Assembly (NCBI RefSeq): GCF_000812025.2
Contig: NZ_JWJE02000017.1
Span: forward strand, 1 to 64,000
Source of the DNA: Bacillus thermotolerans
Lineage (GTDB): Bacteria > Bacillota > Bacilli > Bacillales > Domibacillaceae
DNA: 64,000 nucleotides
Direction of reading: 5' to 3'
Below are positions 30,404-39,884 of this stretch, one piece after another. The position numbers were made by a program, and so were the translations under genes. The notes under the pieces are model-generated. The model did no database searches. It saw nothing but the letters and a program-made list of their open reading frames with translations, and was not told the origin of the DNA. How positions within the stretch are numbered: the stretch's first letter is position 1; each line of letters opens with the position of its first letter.

Positions 30404-31993
30404 ATGGATTTCCGCGGCATAGGTATGCCTTACAATCTTACTCATCAATTAATTGATGAAAGTATTTTTCGCGGTTTTGGGGAGAAAGCAGCCATCTACT
30501 ATGAAGATCAGCAGATTACTTACCAGGAATTGCAGGGGAAGGTAGGCCAAACGGCTAATATGCTCAAGGAGATTGGAGTAAATATGGAAGATCGTGTGTT
30601 AATTACATGCCACGATACACCAGAATTTATTTACTCATTCCTCGGTACAGTCAAGATGGGAGGGGTTGCTGTCCCGGTTAATACGCGGATGCAGCCATCT
30701 GACTACGAGTATTTTCTAAATAATAGCCGTGCAAAAGTATTTATCGTGCATCATGATATTTGGGAGAATATTGCTCATTTAAGAAACCGTTTTATTTTTC
30801 TAGATAAGGTTGTTGTTGTTTATGAAGGAGCCAGCACACAGGAAACAGAGGGAACGTTGAATTACCACCGCTTGCTTGAAAAGCAGAGCAAGGAGTTCAC
30901 TTCACCTTACACATGCTACGATGATGCAGCTTTCTGGCTTTATAGCTCAGGAAGCACAGGGAATCCAAAAGGAGTCATTCATCTGCAGCATGATGTTGAG
31001 TTTTCTGTTAATACGTATTCTAAACATATTTTGCAAACAACCTCAGAGGACCGCTTCTTATCTGCTTCTAAGCTGTATTTTGCTTACGGACTGGGTGCGA
31101 TGTATTTCCCAATGGCTGAAGGCGGGTCGACAATACTTGTGAAAGAACCTTCTTCGCCGGAAGTGATGTTTGAAGCGATCGAGAAGTACAAGCCAACTGT
31201 ATTTTTAGGAGTGCCCACTCTTTATGGTGCTATGATCGAACATGTACAGCGGAGCGGCAAAAAATATGACCTCTCCTCTCTTAGAATTTGTACATCGGCT
31301 GGGGAGGCTCTTCCAGCATCGTTTTCGAAAAAGTGGAAAGAGCTCTTTGGTGTGGACATTTTAGATGGGATCGGTTCAACAGAAGCGCTGCATATCTTCA
31401 TTTCTAACCGTTCCGGAGATATTAAAGAAGGCAGCACCGGAAAGGCTGTACAAGGGTATGAAGCGAAAGTAGTGAATGAACAGGGCATTCCGCTGCCGCC
31501 AAATGAAATTGGGGATCTTATTATTCGTGGTGACAGCATAGCCCATGGCTATTGGAATCTTCATGAACAAAACAAACAAAAGTTTATCGGCGGCTGGCTA
31601 AACACGGGAGACAAATATTATATAGATGAAGACGGTTATTTCTGGTATTGCGGACGAGCGGACGATATGTTGAAGGTAGGAGGCATTTGGGTCTCTCCTA
31701 TTGAAATTGAGAACTGTCTGCTGGAGCATAAGGATGTGTTGGAGACGGCAGTGGTTGGAGAAACAAATGAGAACAATCTTGTGATTCCGAAAGCATATGT
31801 CGTATTGAAACAGGAGGTAGAGGCTTCATCTGCCTTGGAGAAAGAATTGCAGGAGTTCGTGAAGCAGCACCTGGCGCGTTATAAATATCCGCGCATTATT
31901 CAATTTATTGATGAGCTTCCTAAAACAACAACCGGTAAAATCCAGCGCTATAAGCTAAGAGAGCTTATTCAAAGCGGTACGGTTCAGCTGTAA
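30404..31993 (+). CDS. Benzoate-CoA-ligase-family acyl-CoA synthetase
   Basis: A 529-residue ANL-superfamily enzyme. Motifs in order: YSSGSTGNPKGVIH (phosphate loop), GVPTLYGAM, GIGSTEALHIF, WLNTGDKYYIDEDGYFWY, GRADDMLKVGGIWVSP and PKTTTGKIQRYKLRE with the catalytic Lys. The pattern, including AGEALPASFSKKWKE and the KVGGIWVSPIEIE stretch, is that of benzoate/hydroxybenzoate-CoA ligases rather than phenylacetate-CoA ligase PaaK. It probably activates an aryl or heteroaryl carboxylate that the PaaA-like oxygenase then attacks as CoA ester. Exact acid unknown. Confidence 0.88.
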   Translation: MDFRGIGMPYNLTHQLIDESIFRGFGEKAAIYYEDQQITYQELQGKVGQTANMLKEIGVNMEDRVLITCHDTPEFIYSFLGTVKMGGVAVPVNTRMQPSDYEYFLNNSRAKVFIVHHDIWENIAHLRNRFIFLDKVVVVYEGASTQETEGTLNYHRLLEKQSKEFTSPYTCYDDAAFWLYSSGSTGNPKGVIHLQHDVEFSVNTYSKHILQTTSEDRFLSASKLYFAYGLGAMYFPMAEGGSTILVKEPSSPEVMFEAIEKYKPTVFLGVPTLYGAMIEHVQRSGKKYDLSSLRICTSAGEALPASFSKKWKELFGVDILDGIGSTEALHIFISNRSGDIKEGSTGKAVQGYEAKVVNEQGIPLPPNEIGDLIIRGDSIAHGYWNLHEQNKQKFIGGWLNTGDKYYIDEDGYFWYCGRADDMLKVGGIWVSPIEIENCLLEHKDVLETAVVGETNENNLVIPKAYVVLKQEVEASSALEKELQEFVKQHLARYKYPRIIQFIDELPKTTTGKIQRYKLRELIQSGTVQL

Positions 31994-32040
31994 GCCTGAC
32001 TGGACTATTCTGAATATTTTGATTTGAAGGAAGAGAGTAT

Positions 32041-32490
32041 ATGAAGAGAAATGAATTCCAGGCGCGCGTCAATTTTGGTGATACCGATGCGGCAGGCATT
32101 GTGTACTATCCGAATTATTTTAAATGGTTTGATATTGCAGGACACCAGTTTTTCAGAAGTATCGGCTTAGCCCCTGCTTCATTAATGAAGGAACAGAACA
32201 TTATTCTTCCTCTTCTTGATGTTCGCTGCACATTTGAGCGTCCGCTATATTACGATGATGTGATTACAATCAGAACGACAGCCGCCGAAGTAAACAATAA
32301 AACGATTAAATTAATTCATGAAGTATATAGGGGAGACGTGAGAACCGGTCATGGCTATGAGCTCCGCGGCTGGGTAAAAGAGGAGGAGGGCAGCATTTCT
32401 GCTGTTCCTATCCCCGATGAGGTAAGAGCTATACTTGAAGAAGAGGGCTTGGGAGAGAACCATCAGCTGAATCCTTGGCTGAATGCGTAA
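32041..32490 (+). CDS. 4-hydroxybenzoyl-CoA-thioesterase-family (4-HBT/YbgC) hotdog protein
   Basis: A 149-residue hotdog thioesterase with the catalytic segment FGDTDAAGIVYYPNYFKWFD, containing the conserved Asp17. It likely hydrolyses aryl-CoA, either to release a product or to recover CoA from dead-end esters, as PaaI and related thioesterases do. GAAGGAAGAGAG precedes the ATG; it follows the ligase by 47 bases and is probably co-transcribed. It ends in a terminator. Confidence 0.85.
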   Translation: MKRNEFQARVNFGDTDAAGIVYYPNYFKWFDIAGHQFFRSIGLAPASLMKEQNIILPLLDVRCTFERPLYYDDVITIRTTAAEVNNKTIKLIHEVYRGDVRTGHGYELRGWVKEEEGSISAVPIPDEVRAILEEEGLGENHQLNPWLNA

Positions 32491-32523
32491 TAACAAAGAA
32501 TCTAATAAATAAGGCAGGCTGGC

Positions 32524-32560
32524 AAAAATGGTGTATAGAGAAACTTTATACACCATTTTT
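32524..32560 (+). terminator. Intrinsic terminator after the thioesterase gene
   Basis: AAAAATGGTGTATA pairs with TATACACCATTTTT. Confidence 0.88.
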
Positions 32561-32609
32561 GTATCAAAGGACATATAACTAGCCAGCAGAAATACAGGGA
32601 GGAGAGAAT

Positions 32610-34391
32610 ATGAAAACGAAAGCCTCGCGTGTTGAATTAATTGAAGTGGCACAAGGTCGGCGGCCGGCCGACTTGTTCATCAAGGGCGGAACGGTGATTA
32701 ATGTGTATTCTGGTGAATTCCTACAGCAAAACGTCGCTGTTTATAAGGATTGTATTGCCTATATTGGAGAAAGTGAAGCAGCGATCGGTGAGGAAACAAA
32801 AGTCATTCATGCAGAAGGAAAGTACGTATCTCCAGGGTTTATTGAAGCCCATTCCCACCCTTGGGTATTATACAACCCGGTCAGCATGACAGAAAAGGTG
32901 CTTCCGCTCGGCACAACAACGACAGTGAACGATGACTTGTTTTTCTATTTACATATGGGCGCCGCTGGTTTTAAGCAAATGGTCCAGGACCTGAAGCTGT
33001 CCGGCAACTTCTTTTGGCTCGTGCGGCTCGTCTCCCAAGCAGATTTTCCGGGAGAGAGAGAGTGGTTTAACCAGGAGGCCATTCAAGATTTGCTCAATTT
33101 AGATGAAGTGCTTGGAAGTGCAGAAGTAACGCGCTGGCCGCTCTTGTACAAGGGAGATCCTTTCCTGCTTGATACAATGGAAGTGTTAAGAGAGAAGGGA
33201 AAAGTAGCCGATGGGCATACGGCAGGATGCTCCTATGAAAAATTGAACTCCGTCGTAGCTGCCGGAGTAGATGCCTGCCACGAGGCTATCACAGCGAAAG
33301 AGGCATTTGATCGGCTGCGGCTTGGCATGTGGACAACACTTCGCAATAGTTCACTGCGCCCTGACCTTCCTGAAATTATTAAGCTCATCACCGAAGGAAA
33401 GGTCAATACGAGCCGCATTTTAATGACCACAGACGGTCCTCATCCAGGCTTCATTGAGAAGGAAGGATTCGTTGACGGTCTGGTACGCCAAGCTGTAGAG
33501 CTGGGGATTTCTCCTATGCAGGCGATCCAGATGGTCACGATCAACGCCGCGACTTATTTGCGGCTTGATAATTACATTGGAGGACTTGCGCCAGGCAGAA
33601 AGGCAGATATTTTGCTGTTGCCGGATCTTGTTAACTTCCGTCCGGATATGGTCGTAGCCGGCGGTGAAATTGCAGCCGAAAAGGGAGTATTGCAAGTAGA
33701 GCTTCCGACAGTCGATTGGAATAAGTACCTTGTGAGAAAGCCATTTGTATTTTCTAAAGAGGTATTAGATAATGCGAACTTATACCGCTATCCTCACCCA
33801 TCATCGGATGAGCCTATACCAGTTGCTTATTTCCGAAGCAATGTCATTACACAAAGAAAGGACATGAATTTGCCTTCCGTCGATGGATATGCAGACTTAA
33901 CGAATGAAGAAGGTCTTGTGCAGGCAGCCCTCATTGACAGGAACGGCCAGTGGGTATCAAAGGCTATTCTAGAAAGATTTGCCGTTAACTTAGACGGAAT
34001 GGCTTCTACGTATAATACAACCACTGAGCTGCTAACCGTGGGGACAGATCCGAAAGCGATGGCTAAGGCCGCTAAGAGAGTATATGAAATGGGAGGCGGG
34101 GTTGCGATTGTTGATGGAGATGACATCGTGCTAGAGGTTCCGCTCCCGTTCACAGGAATGATGACAACGAACCCATCGTTTGATCAAGCAGCGGAGTATC
34201 ATGACAAGCTGCTGGCAGCTATGCAGGAGCGCGGATTCCCATTCCATGATATTTTATACACGCTTTTATTCTTAACATGTGACTTCCTTCCGGGATTACG
34301 CCTCGTACCTTACGGATTGTATGAAGTGAAGACAGATGAGATTCTGCTCCCTGCTGAGCAGCTGGATAAGTTAACTTCCATTCAAGTTTAA
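32610..34391 (+). CDS. Adenine-deaminase-like amidohydrolase (YerA type)
   Basis: A 593-residue amidohydrolase-superfamily protein: beta-sandwich N-terminus (LFIKGGTVINVYSGEF), HxH metal motif in GFIEAHSHPW, further ligands in DGHTAGCS and TTDGPHPG, GLAPGRKADILLLPDL, and a C-terminal adenine-deaminase-type domain. It resembles YerA of B. subtilis, which is annotated as a putative adenine deaminase but differs from AdeC. GGGAGGAGAG precedes the ATG. Next to the aryl-CoA genes it may hydrolyse a nitrogen-containing ring or amidine; this is only a context argument. Confidence 0.8.
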   Translation: MKTKASRVELIEVAQGRRPADLFIKGGTVINVYSGEFLQQNVAVYKDCIAYIGESEAAIGEETKVIHAEGKYVSPGFIEAHSHPWVLYNPVSMTEKVLPLGTTTTVNDDLFFYLHMGAAGFKQMVQDLKLSGNFFWLVRLVSQADFPGEREWFNQEAIQDLLNLDEVLGSAEVTRWPLLYKGDPFLLDTMEVLREKGKVADGHTAGCSYEKLNSVVAAGVDACHEAITAKEAFDRLRLGMWTTLRNSSLRPDLPEIIKLITEGKVNTSRILMTTDGPHPGFIEKEGFVDGLVRQAVELGISPMQAIQMVTINAATYLRLDNYIGGLAPGRKADILLLPDLVNFRPDMVVAGGEIAAEKGVLQVELPTVDWNKYLVRKPFVFSKEVLDNANLYRYPHPSSDEPIPVAYFRSNVITQRKDMNLPSVDGYADLTNEEGLVQAALIDRNGQWVSKAILERFAVNLDGMASTYNTTTELLTVGTDPKAMAKAAKRVYEMGGGVAIVDGDDIVLEVPLPFTGMMTTNPSFDQAAEYHDKLLAAMQERGFPFHDILYTLLFLTCDFLPGLRLVPYGLYEVKTDEILLPAEQLDKLTSIQV

Positions 34392-34411
34392 TGCTTTAAG
34401 AAAGAGAGTAG

Positions 34412-34681
<270 letters not shown>

Positions 34682-34683
34682 AG

Positions 34684-34724
34684 AAAAAGGTACGGGAGGC
34701 GATGGGTCCTTTCGTACCTTTTCT
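34684..34724 (+). terminator. Intrinsic terminator after the ferredoxin gene
   Basis: AAAAAGGTACG pairs with CGTACCTTTT across an 18-base loop. Confidence 0.75.
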
Positions 34725-34854
34725 TGTTTAAATATTGATTCGACCACAGGACCAAACAAACGATAATCTATACCCCAGGCAGCTTATATGAACAGGAATA
34801 GAAGCAGGGAACCCATCACAAGCTATGGGAAAAGCTGACTTAAAGGGGGATGAC

Positions 34855-35349
34855 ATGGATTACGGTTTATTGTGGAAAGCGGTTATTGTGGTATTAGGAG
34901 GGACATTGCTGCTTCGGCTGGCGGGGAGAAAATCCATTTCTCAGATGACGCTGGCCCAAACAGTAATTATGGTGGGTATCGGTTCTCTTCTTATTCAGCC
35001 GGTTGTCGGTAAAAATATATGGAGCACATTAGTTGTTGGCGGTGTTCTTGTACTCACTTTAATTGTAATGGAGTATTTTCAAGTGAAGTCTGACAGAGTT
35101 GAAGCATTTATAACTGGTAAAGCTAAGGTATTGATCAAAAATGGAGAGCTGCAGGAGGATCAGCTAAAGAAATTAAGGCTTACAATCGATCAGTTAGAAA
35201 TGAAGCTGCGCCAGCAAAATGTTACTAGAATGGGTGATGTGAAGTGGGCGACACTGGAGCCGAACGGCCAAATTGGCTATGAGCTAATGGAGGAAGCCAA
35301 ACCAGTGACGAAAAAAGAGTTTCAAGCACTGTATGAGGATATTCAGTAA
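34855..35349 (+). CDS. DUF421 (YetF-family) membrane protein
   Basis: A 164-residue protein with three N-terminal helices (about 5-75), the conserved LAGRKSISQMTLAQTVIMVGIG segment in part, and a cytoplasmic YetF-like domain (ALIKNGELQEDQLKK-like, then VKWATLEPNGQIGY). The ATG at 34855 has AAAGGGGG upstream, better than the ATG at 34825. Such proteins occur widely in spore formers; some, such as the SpoVA-associated and YetF types, affect germinant receptor and channel function. Confidence 0.8.
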   Translation: MDYGLLWKAVIVVLGGTLLLRLAGRKSISQMTLAQTVIMVGIGSLLIQPVVGKNIWSTLVVGGVLVLTLIVMEYFQVKSDRVEAFITGKAKVLIKNGELQEDQLKKLRLTIDQLEMKLRQQNVTRMGDVKWATLEPNGQIGYELMEEAKPVTKKEFQALYEDIQ

Positions 35350-35546
35350 ATGAAACAGGCGTTGCTTTTATCTGTACCGCCTCCTATTTCTTCTCAGCGG
35401 ACGGCAGAGGAGAAGGGAGACCTTTTTGCAGAAGTAGAAAGGAAGTCTCATCAGCAGCCGCCGCCCAAGCACTTACAATGATTAGTGTCTGTCAACATTT
35501 TGGCCATTTAGAATATACTGAATAGACATTGGGCGGAGGTGAAAGA

Positions 35547-35975
35547 ATGGCAGTTGTTAAGCATCGAGAGTCCGATATTAATTTACTCGCCCGGCTGCTG
35601 CGGGCTGAGGCAGAAGGAGAAGGGCAGCAAGGGATGCTGCTCGTTGGCAACGTAGGGATCAACCGAATCAGAGCCAACTGCTCAGATTTCGTCGGCCTGC
35701 GGACGATTCCGCAGATGGTTTATCAGCCGCACGCATTCGAAGCTGTGCAGAAAGGATACTTCTACCAGAGGGCACGTGAAAGCGAAAAGAGGCTGGCTCG
35801 TCGCGCTGTCAGAGGTGAACGGTTTTGGCCGGCCAAATATTCTTTATGGTATTTTAGGCCAGAGGGAGATTGTCCGCCGACTTGGTACGATCAGCCGCTC
35901 GTCGCCCGCTTTAAATTGCACTGCTTCTATGAGCCGACGGGAGAAGAATGCCAAAATATTTACAACACTTTTTAA
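35547..35975 (+). CDS. cwlJ: Spore cortex-lytic enzyme CwlJ
   Basis: 142 residues, the same length as B. subtilis CwlJ, with the characteristic LLARLLRAEAEGEG (catalytic Glu), LLVGNVGINR, YQPHAFEAV, WPAKYSLWYFRP and NIYNTF. It hydrolyses spore cortex during germination after activation by Ca-dipicolinate and normally needs GerQ, which is not in this window. GGAGGTGAAAGA precedes the ATG at 35547. The gene is monocistronic; sporulation-specific expression is expected but no clear sigma-E box was identified. Confidence 0.95.
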   Translation: MAVVKHRESDINLLARLLRAEAEGEGQQGMLLVGNVGINRIRANCSDFVGLRTIPQMVYQPHAFEAVQKGYFYQRARESEKRLARRAVRGERFWPAKYSLWYFRPEGDCPPTWYDQPLVARFKLHCFYEPTGEECQNIYNTF

Positions 35976-35992
35976 CTAGATATTATTACGAG

Positions 35993-36021
35993 AAGAGGGG
36001 TCTGAGAGGACCTCTTTTTTT
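35993..36021 (+). terminator. Intrinsic terminator after cwlJ
   Basis: GAAGAGGGGTC and GACCTCTTTT-type complement with a long T-run. Confidence 0.8.
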
Positions 36022-36184
36022 CTTGGGCGACCTTAGGTAATAAAAGGACTAGTACCTATAATTATGACATATTTGTAAATTTAACCTCATTCATATATCA
36101 TGCTAAATACTTATCAAGTATAATAGACTGATGATTAATATAGGAATAAAGAACCATTCGTGTAGGAGATAAGGAGGAAGAGGT

Positions 36185-38158
36185 TTGTTTGCGTTTAAAT
36201 CATTAAGTACCAGGCTATTCGTTGTTCTACTGGCGACATCCATTATTCCGCTTTTGCTTTTAGGAGCTGTGCTGCTGTACAACGCTAACCATGCGTTTAC
36301 AGTAATGAGCGATCAGAATCAGGAATCGACAAAGCGGTCGGTCGTAAGCAGTCTTGATCTTATATCGGAGGAGCTGCTGAGGCTTGCCCAATTGTATGCA
36401 CAGGATGAATCGTTGTCTAAAGCGGTTCAAAGCGGTAATAGAGAACAGCTGGCCTCACACGTACAGCCCATATTCGCCCGGCTTGTCAAGGAGCATGAGC
36501 TAAGCGTGCTGGAATTTGGCAACGGGGAGGGAGAGGTGTTTTTTAGAGGGCATAACTCTGAGAAATATGGTGACGACAAAAGCGGTGTGCCTGCCATTGA
36601 AGCTGCGCTAAATGGAGAAGCAGTATCAGGATTTGAATTCGGCAGCAGCGGTCTGGCTGTCCGGGCATTTGTACCGCTTATTTATAACAACCAACAAGTA
36701 GGTACGCTGCAAATGGGAATAGACAGCGGCTTCTTTGAAAGAGTAACAAAAGCGGCACAAGGTGTGGAAGTGAATTTATATAACTTAGACGGAGAAGTTG
36801 TCCAGTCTTCAAACGAAGATCAAATTGGACAGGCGCTTGACGATAACACGTTGAAAGAAACCGTTTTGGCCGGTGAGGAAGCTGTCGTGGAGGAGAATGG
36901 CCTGCTTCAGACCTATGTACCTATGCTTGATCCGACGAATACAGAAGTAATTGGCATGATTGGCATCAACCAAGATCTATCTATTATTCAGCAGGCAGGG
37001 CAAAAAATGACTTCTTTAACCTTTATTGTTGGAATCATTACTTTACTTGTCTTAGTAGCCGCAGCTTTCCTATTTAGCCGATCCATTGCACGTCCCATTA
37101 AGCAGGCTGCCTCTTTTATGGATGAATTTGCTCAAGGAAAGCTCAATGCGGTATATGAGGGAGAAGAGCGGAAAGACGAGATCGGCTTATTGACGGTTTC
37201 TATTAAGAAGATGCAGGAAAACCTAAAAGAAATGGTCACACGAATAGCTAAAACTTCGAAGGTGATGACAGAGCAGAGCGGCATATTGAAGCAGTCGGCT
37301 GGTGAAATCAATGAAGGGAGCCGGCAGATTGCTGTAACAATGAATGAAATGGCTGTAGGAGCAGAAACAGAAGCTCAATCATCTGTAGAACTTTCTGAAA
37401 GGGTGCATACATTTTCAGAAGATATCCAAGAGATGCATAAAGAAAGTCAAAACATGTCTGATGCTACTAAGCGTGTGTTCAGCTTAACAAACAGCGGCAA
37501 GCTCTTGATGGAGCAATCCGTTCACGGTGTGCAGGATTTGCACCGGGTTGTAGAGCATTCTGTACATGAAGTGAAGAGGCTCGATGAAGAGGCGGAACAA
37601 ATTTCAGAGATGATTCAGGTCGTTCAGGACATAGCTGAGCAGACGAACCTGTTGGCACTTAATGCAGCGATTGAGGCGGCAAGGGCTGGTGAGCATGGCA
37701 AGGGCTTTGCTGTCGTAGCGAGTGAGGTTCGCAAGCTGTCTGAGCAGGTGAAACAATCGGTCAGCGGTATCACTAGGACGGCTGCTGGTATTCAGCAAGG
37801 TTCAAAGGAAGTCACAGATACTTTGCGGACAAGCTTTGAAAAAGCAGAAGCGATTACAGAGCAAATCGAGACAACCGGAAGCACATTCGAGGAAATGACG
37901 AAAGCCATCTCCGGACTTGTACAAAAGATTGAGGGGTCGGCCGGGCAGTTAACGGCTATTCATAAGGAGACAGCCGTTATTCAAGAAGTAGTCGAGAACC
38001 TGGCTTCCATTTCTCAAGAGTCAGCGGCCGGAATTGAAGAAACATCGGCTGCTGTTCAACAAACAAATTCTTCTATGGAGCAAATCACCAGTCAGGCAGA
38101 AACTTTGTCATATCAAGCGGAAGAGCTAAACGACTTATTAAAACGATTTACTTTATAG
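36185..38158 (+). CDS. Methyl-accepting chemotaxis protein with extracellular Cache-type sensor
   Basis: A 657-residue chemoreceptor: TM1 at about 10-32, a periplasm-side Cache-type ligand domain (about 35-280), TM2 at about 283-304, HAMP ([12 protein letters not shown]...), then the methylated helices and the signalling hairpin [20 protein letters not shown]. It starts at TTG after AAGGAGGAAGAGG. It resembles B. subtilis McpA/TlpA class receptors. The ligand is unknown; proximity to the catabolic clusters does not prove a link. Confidence 0.9.
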   Translation: MFAFKSLSTRLFVVLLATSIIPLLLLGAVLLYNANHAFTVMSDQNQESTKRSVVSSLDLISEELLRLAQLYAQDESLSKAVQSGNREQLASHVQPIFARLVKEHELSVLEFGNGEGEVFFRGHNSEKYGDDKSGVPAIEAALNGEAVSGFEFGSSGLAVRAFVPLIYNNQQVGTLQMGIDSGFFERVTKAAQGVEVNLYNLDGEVVQSSNEDQIGQALDDNTLKETVLAGEEAVVEENGLLQTYVPMLDPTNTEVIGMIGINQDLSIIQQAGQKMTSLTFIVGIITLLVLVAAAFLFSRSIARPIKQAASFMDEFAQGKLNAVYEGEERKDEIGLLTVSIKKMQENLKEMVTRIAKTSKVMTEQSGILKQSAGEINEGSRQIAVTMNEMAVGAETEAQSSVELSERVHTFSEDIQEMHKESQNMSDATKRVFSLTNSGKLLMEQSVHGVQDLHRVVEHSVHEVKRLDEEAEQISEMIQVVQDIAEQTNLLALNAAIEAARAGEHGKGFAVVASEVRKLSEQVKQSVSGITRTAAGIQQGSKEVTDTLRTSFEKAEAITEQIETTGSTFEEMTKAISGLVQKIEGSAGQLTAIHKETAVIQEVVENLASISQESAAGIEETSAAVQQTNSSMEQITSQAETLSYQAEELNDLLKRFTL

Positions 38159-38167
38159 TGTAAAAGA

Positions 38168-38210
38168 AACAGCCGCTTCGGTCAGGGATGTCCGGGGCGG
38201 TTTTCTTTTT
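38168..38210 (+). terminator. Intrinsic terminator after the chemoreceptor gene
   Basis: AACAGCCGCTTCGG pairs imperfectly with CCGGGGCGGTTTT, with a T-rich tail. Confidence 0.75.
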
Positions 38211-38383
38211 ATCTGTAAGCGGCTCAAGGCAGCTCACATATGAATATCGCAGGCAGAATAGAATGCTGTATGAAAAGGCAAAGGCAGCTGCGGGAATAAG
38301 AGAAAGGTTTTTTTCTTTTTGTGGAGAAGTTATTTACAACATCAAAGAATCAGTCAGGCATAGTTGGTTTGAGGAGGGATGAA

Positions 38384-39607
38384 GTGGAGAAAGGACAGCA
38401 TATATGGAAATATGCTTTTGCTTGTGTAATGGTGACCATTAGTACTCTTGGGTTTGGAAGAATGTCTTATGGAATTTTCATGCCTTTTATGAAGGAGAAT
38501 TTGAACCTCACCTATGAACAGGCGGGGGCGCTGGGTACTGCTACGGCGATTGGATACTTAGGGCTCGTGTTATTTGCGGGGATCATGGCGGCGAAGTGGG
38601 GGTCTAAACGGCTGGTCATTATGGGCACCTCGCTTGTTGCTTTAGGATTATTCTTTTTATCGGTGGTGGACAGCTTCTGGGCTTGCTTGCTGGCAATGGT
38701 TATGCTTGGCATCGGAACGGCCTTTGCTTATACCCCTCTTGTTAATATTATCGTCGGCTGGTTCCCTGAGAAGAAAGGAATGATGATTGGTTTTCTTGGA
38801 AGCGGGCTCGGGTTAGGTACGCTTATCTCAAGCTCACTGATCCCATTTTTCATGGGCTGGTACCCGGAAAATGGGTGGAGGTACTTATGGGTTGTATACG
38901 GTATCTTTTCTATATTAGCAGCTCTCATTGCTGTGTGGATCCTAAAAGATCCGCCCGTTCCAGTGCGAGAAACGAATGGAGAGAAGGAGTCGCTTTTTCG
39001 AGAAGTGTATTTTCACAAAAAAGTATTGCTTGTAGCCTTCATTTATGGCTTGATCGGCTTTGCTTACCTCATCCCGCAAAGCTTCTTATTCAGCTTTATG
39101 CTGGAATCGCAAATCAGCAGTCATACTGCCGGCCGAATTATGGCGATTGGCGGCTTGATGTCGATCTTTAGCGGTCCGCTTTGGGGGATGATTTCGGATA
39201 AGGTCGGCCGGAAGAAGTCCCTGCTGTTTACACTGTTCATCGGTTCAGCCTCTGTACTGATCCCAGTCGTTTTTCCTATGCTCGCTGGGTTCATTATAAG
39301 CCAGCTTCTCTGGGGAGTAACGGTAGTAGGGATGCTGATGCTTATTCAAGCTCTATCCACGGAGCAAATTCATCCCATTTATGCACCGGTAGCCTTGGGA
39401 TATACGACGGTATACTTTGCATCTGGTCAGCTCCTTGGTCCGGGACTTGGCGGCTGGATGATTGATCATATGGGTGGTATTCCGTCGTCGCTTCTGCTTT
39501 GCGGAGGGTTGCTGCTTTCGGCTTTCTTGCTATCTACACAGCTGGGAGGGAAAGCGCTCGCTGAGTCTGTCCCGTGGCAGAAAAAGCGCCATACGCTTGG
39601 CGGGTAG
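38384..39607 (+). CDS. Major facilitator superfamily transporter
   Basis: A 407-residue, 12-helix MFS permease with GFGRMSYGIFMPFM in helix 1, KWGSKRLVIMG in the first cytoplasmic loop, and DKVGRKKSLLF in the central repeat. It resembles the YbfB/OFA-type monocarboxylate or sugar-acid carriers. The GTG at 38384 has GAGGAGGGATGAA upstream. It stands alone with a terminator, and the cargo is unknown. Confidence 0.85.
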   Translation: MEKGQHIWKYAFACVMVTISTLGFGRMSYGIFMPFMKENLNLTYEQAGALGTATAIGYLGLVLFAGIMAAKWGSKRLVIMGTSLVALGLFFLSVVDSFWACLLAMVMLGIGTAFAYTPLVNIIVGWFPEKKGMMIGFLGSGLGLGTLISSSLIPFFMGWYPENGWRYLWVVYGIFSILAALIAVWILKDPPVPVRETNGEKESLFREVYFHKKVLLVAFIYGLIGFAYLIPQSFLFSFMLESQISSHTAGRIMAIGGLMSIFSGPLWGMISDKVGRKKSLLFTLFIGSASVLIPVVFPMLAGFIISQLLWGVTVVGMLMLIQALSTEQIHPIYAPVALGYTTVYFASGQLLGPGLGGWMIDHMGGIPSSLLLCGGLLLSAFLLSTQLGGKALAESVPWQKKRHTLGG

Positions 39608-39612
39608 ATTAG

Positions 39613-39644
39613 GAAGCCTGATGAATCAGGCTTCTATTTTATTT
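39613..39644 (+). terminator. Intrinsic terminator after the MFS gene
   Basis: GAAGCCTGAT pairs with ATCAGGCTTC, followed by TATTTTATTTT. Confidence 0.85.
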
Positions 39645-39806
39645 TCAGCTTTTGTTAATATTTTTTTAATTAAGTATGAACAAATATAGGAAGATAGGTC
39701 CGGAGCTTTTGCTTGTTTTGCTGATTCATGAATAGAAGAACTGACGAAGAATTAAAGAAGTCCTGCTAGAAAAGTTTTAAGGAATAGATGGGAAAGGTGG
39801 GGGTTA

Positions 39807-39833
39807 TTTACAAATATTTATATGAACTTAAAA
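39807..39833 (+). promoter_or_regulatory. Possible Pho box upstream of phoD
   Basis: TTTACA, TTATAT and TTAAAA occur at 10-11-base steps, loosely matching the TT(A/T)ACA direct repeats bound by PhoP in Bacillus. It lies about 50 bases before the phoD start. The match is weak. Confidence 0.3.
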
Positions 39834-39884
39834 AACATCCCCTATACTCAACCTTGCACAAATCTTTTAAAGAGGTGAAGGGGT

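Noticed and set aside
32311-32652. 113-codon minus-strand frame spanning the thioesterase end and the following terminator
   Set aside because: It crosses a strong terminator hairpin and two real gene ends; its length arises from chance.
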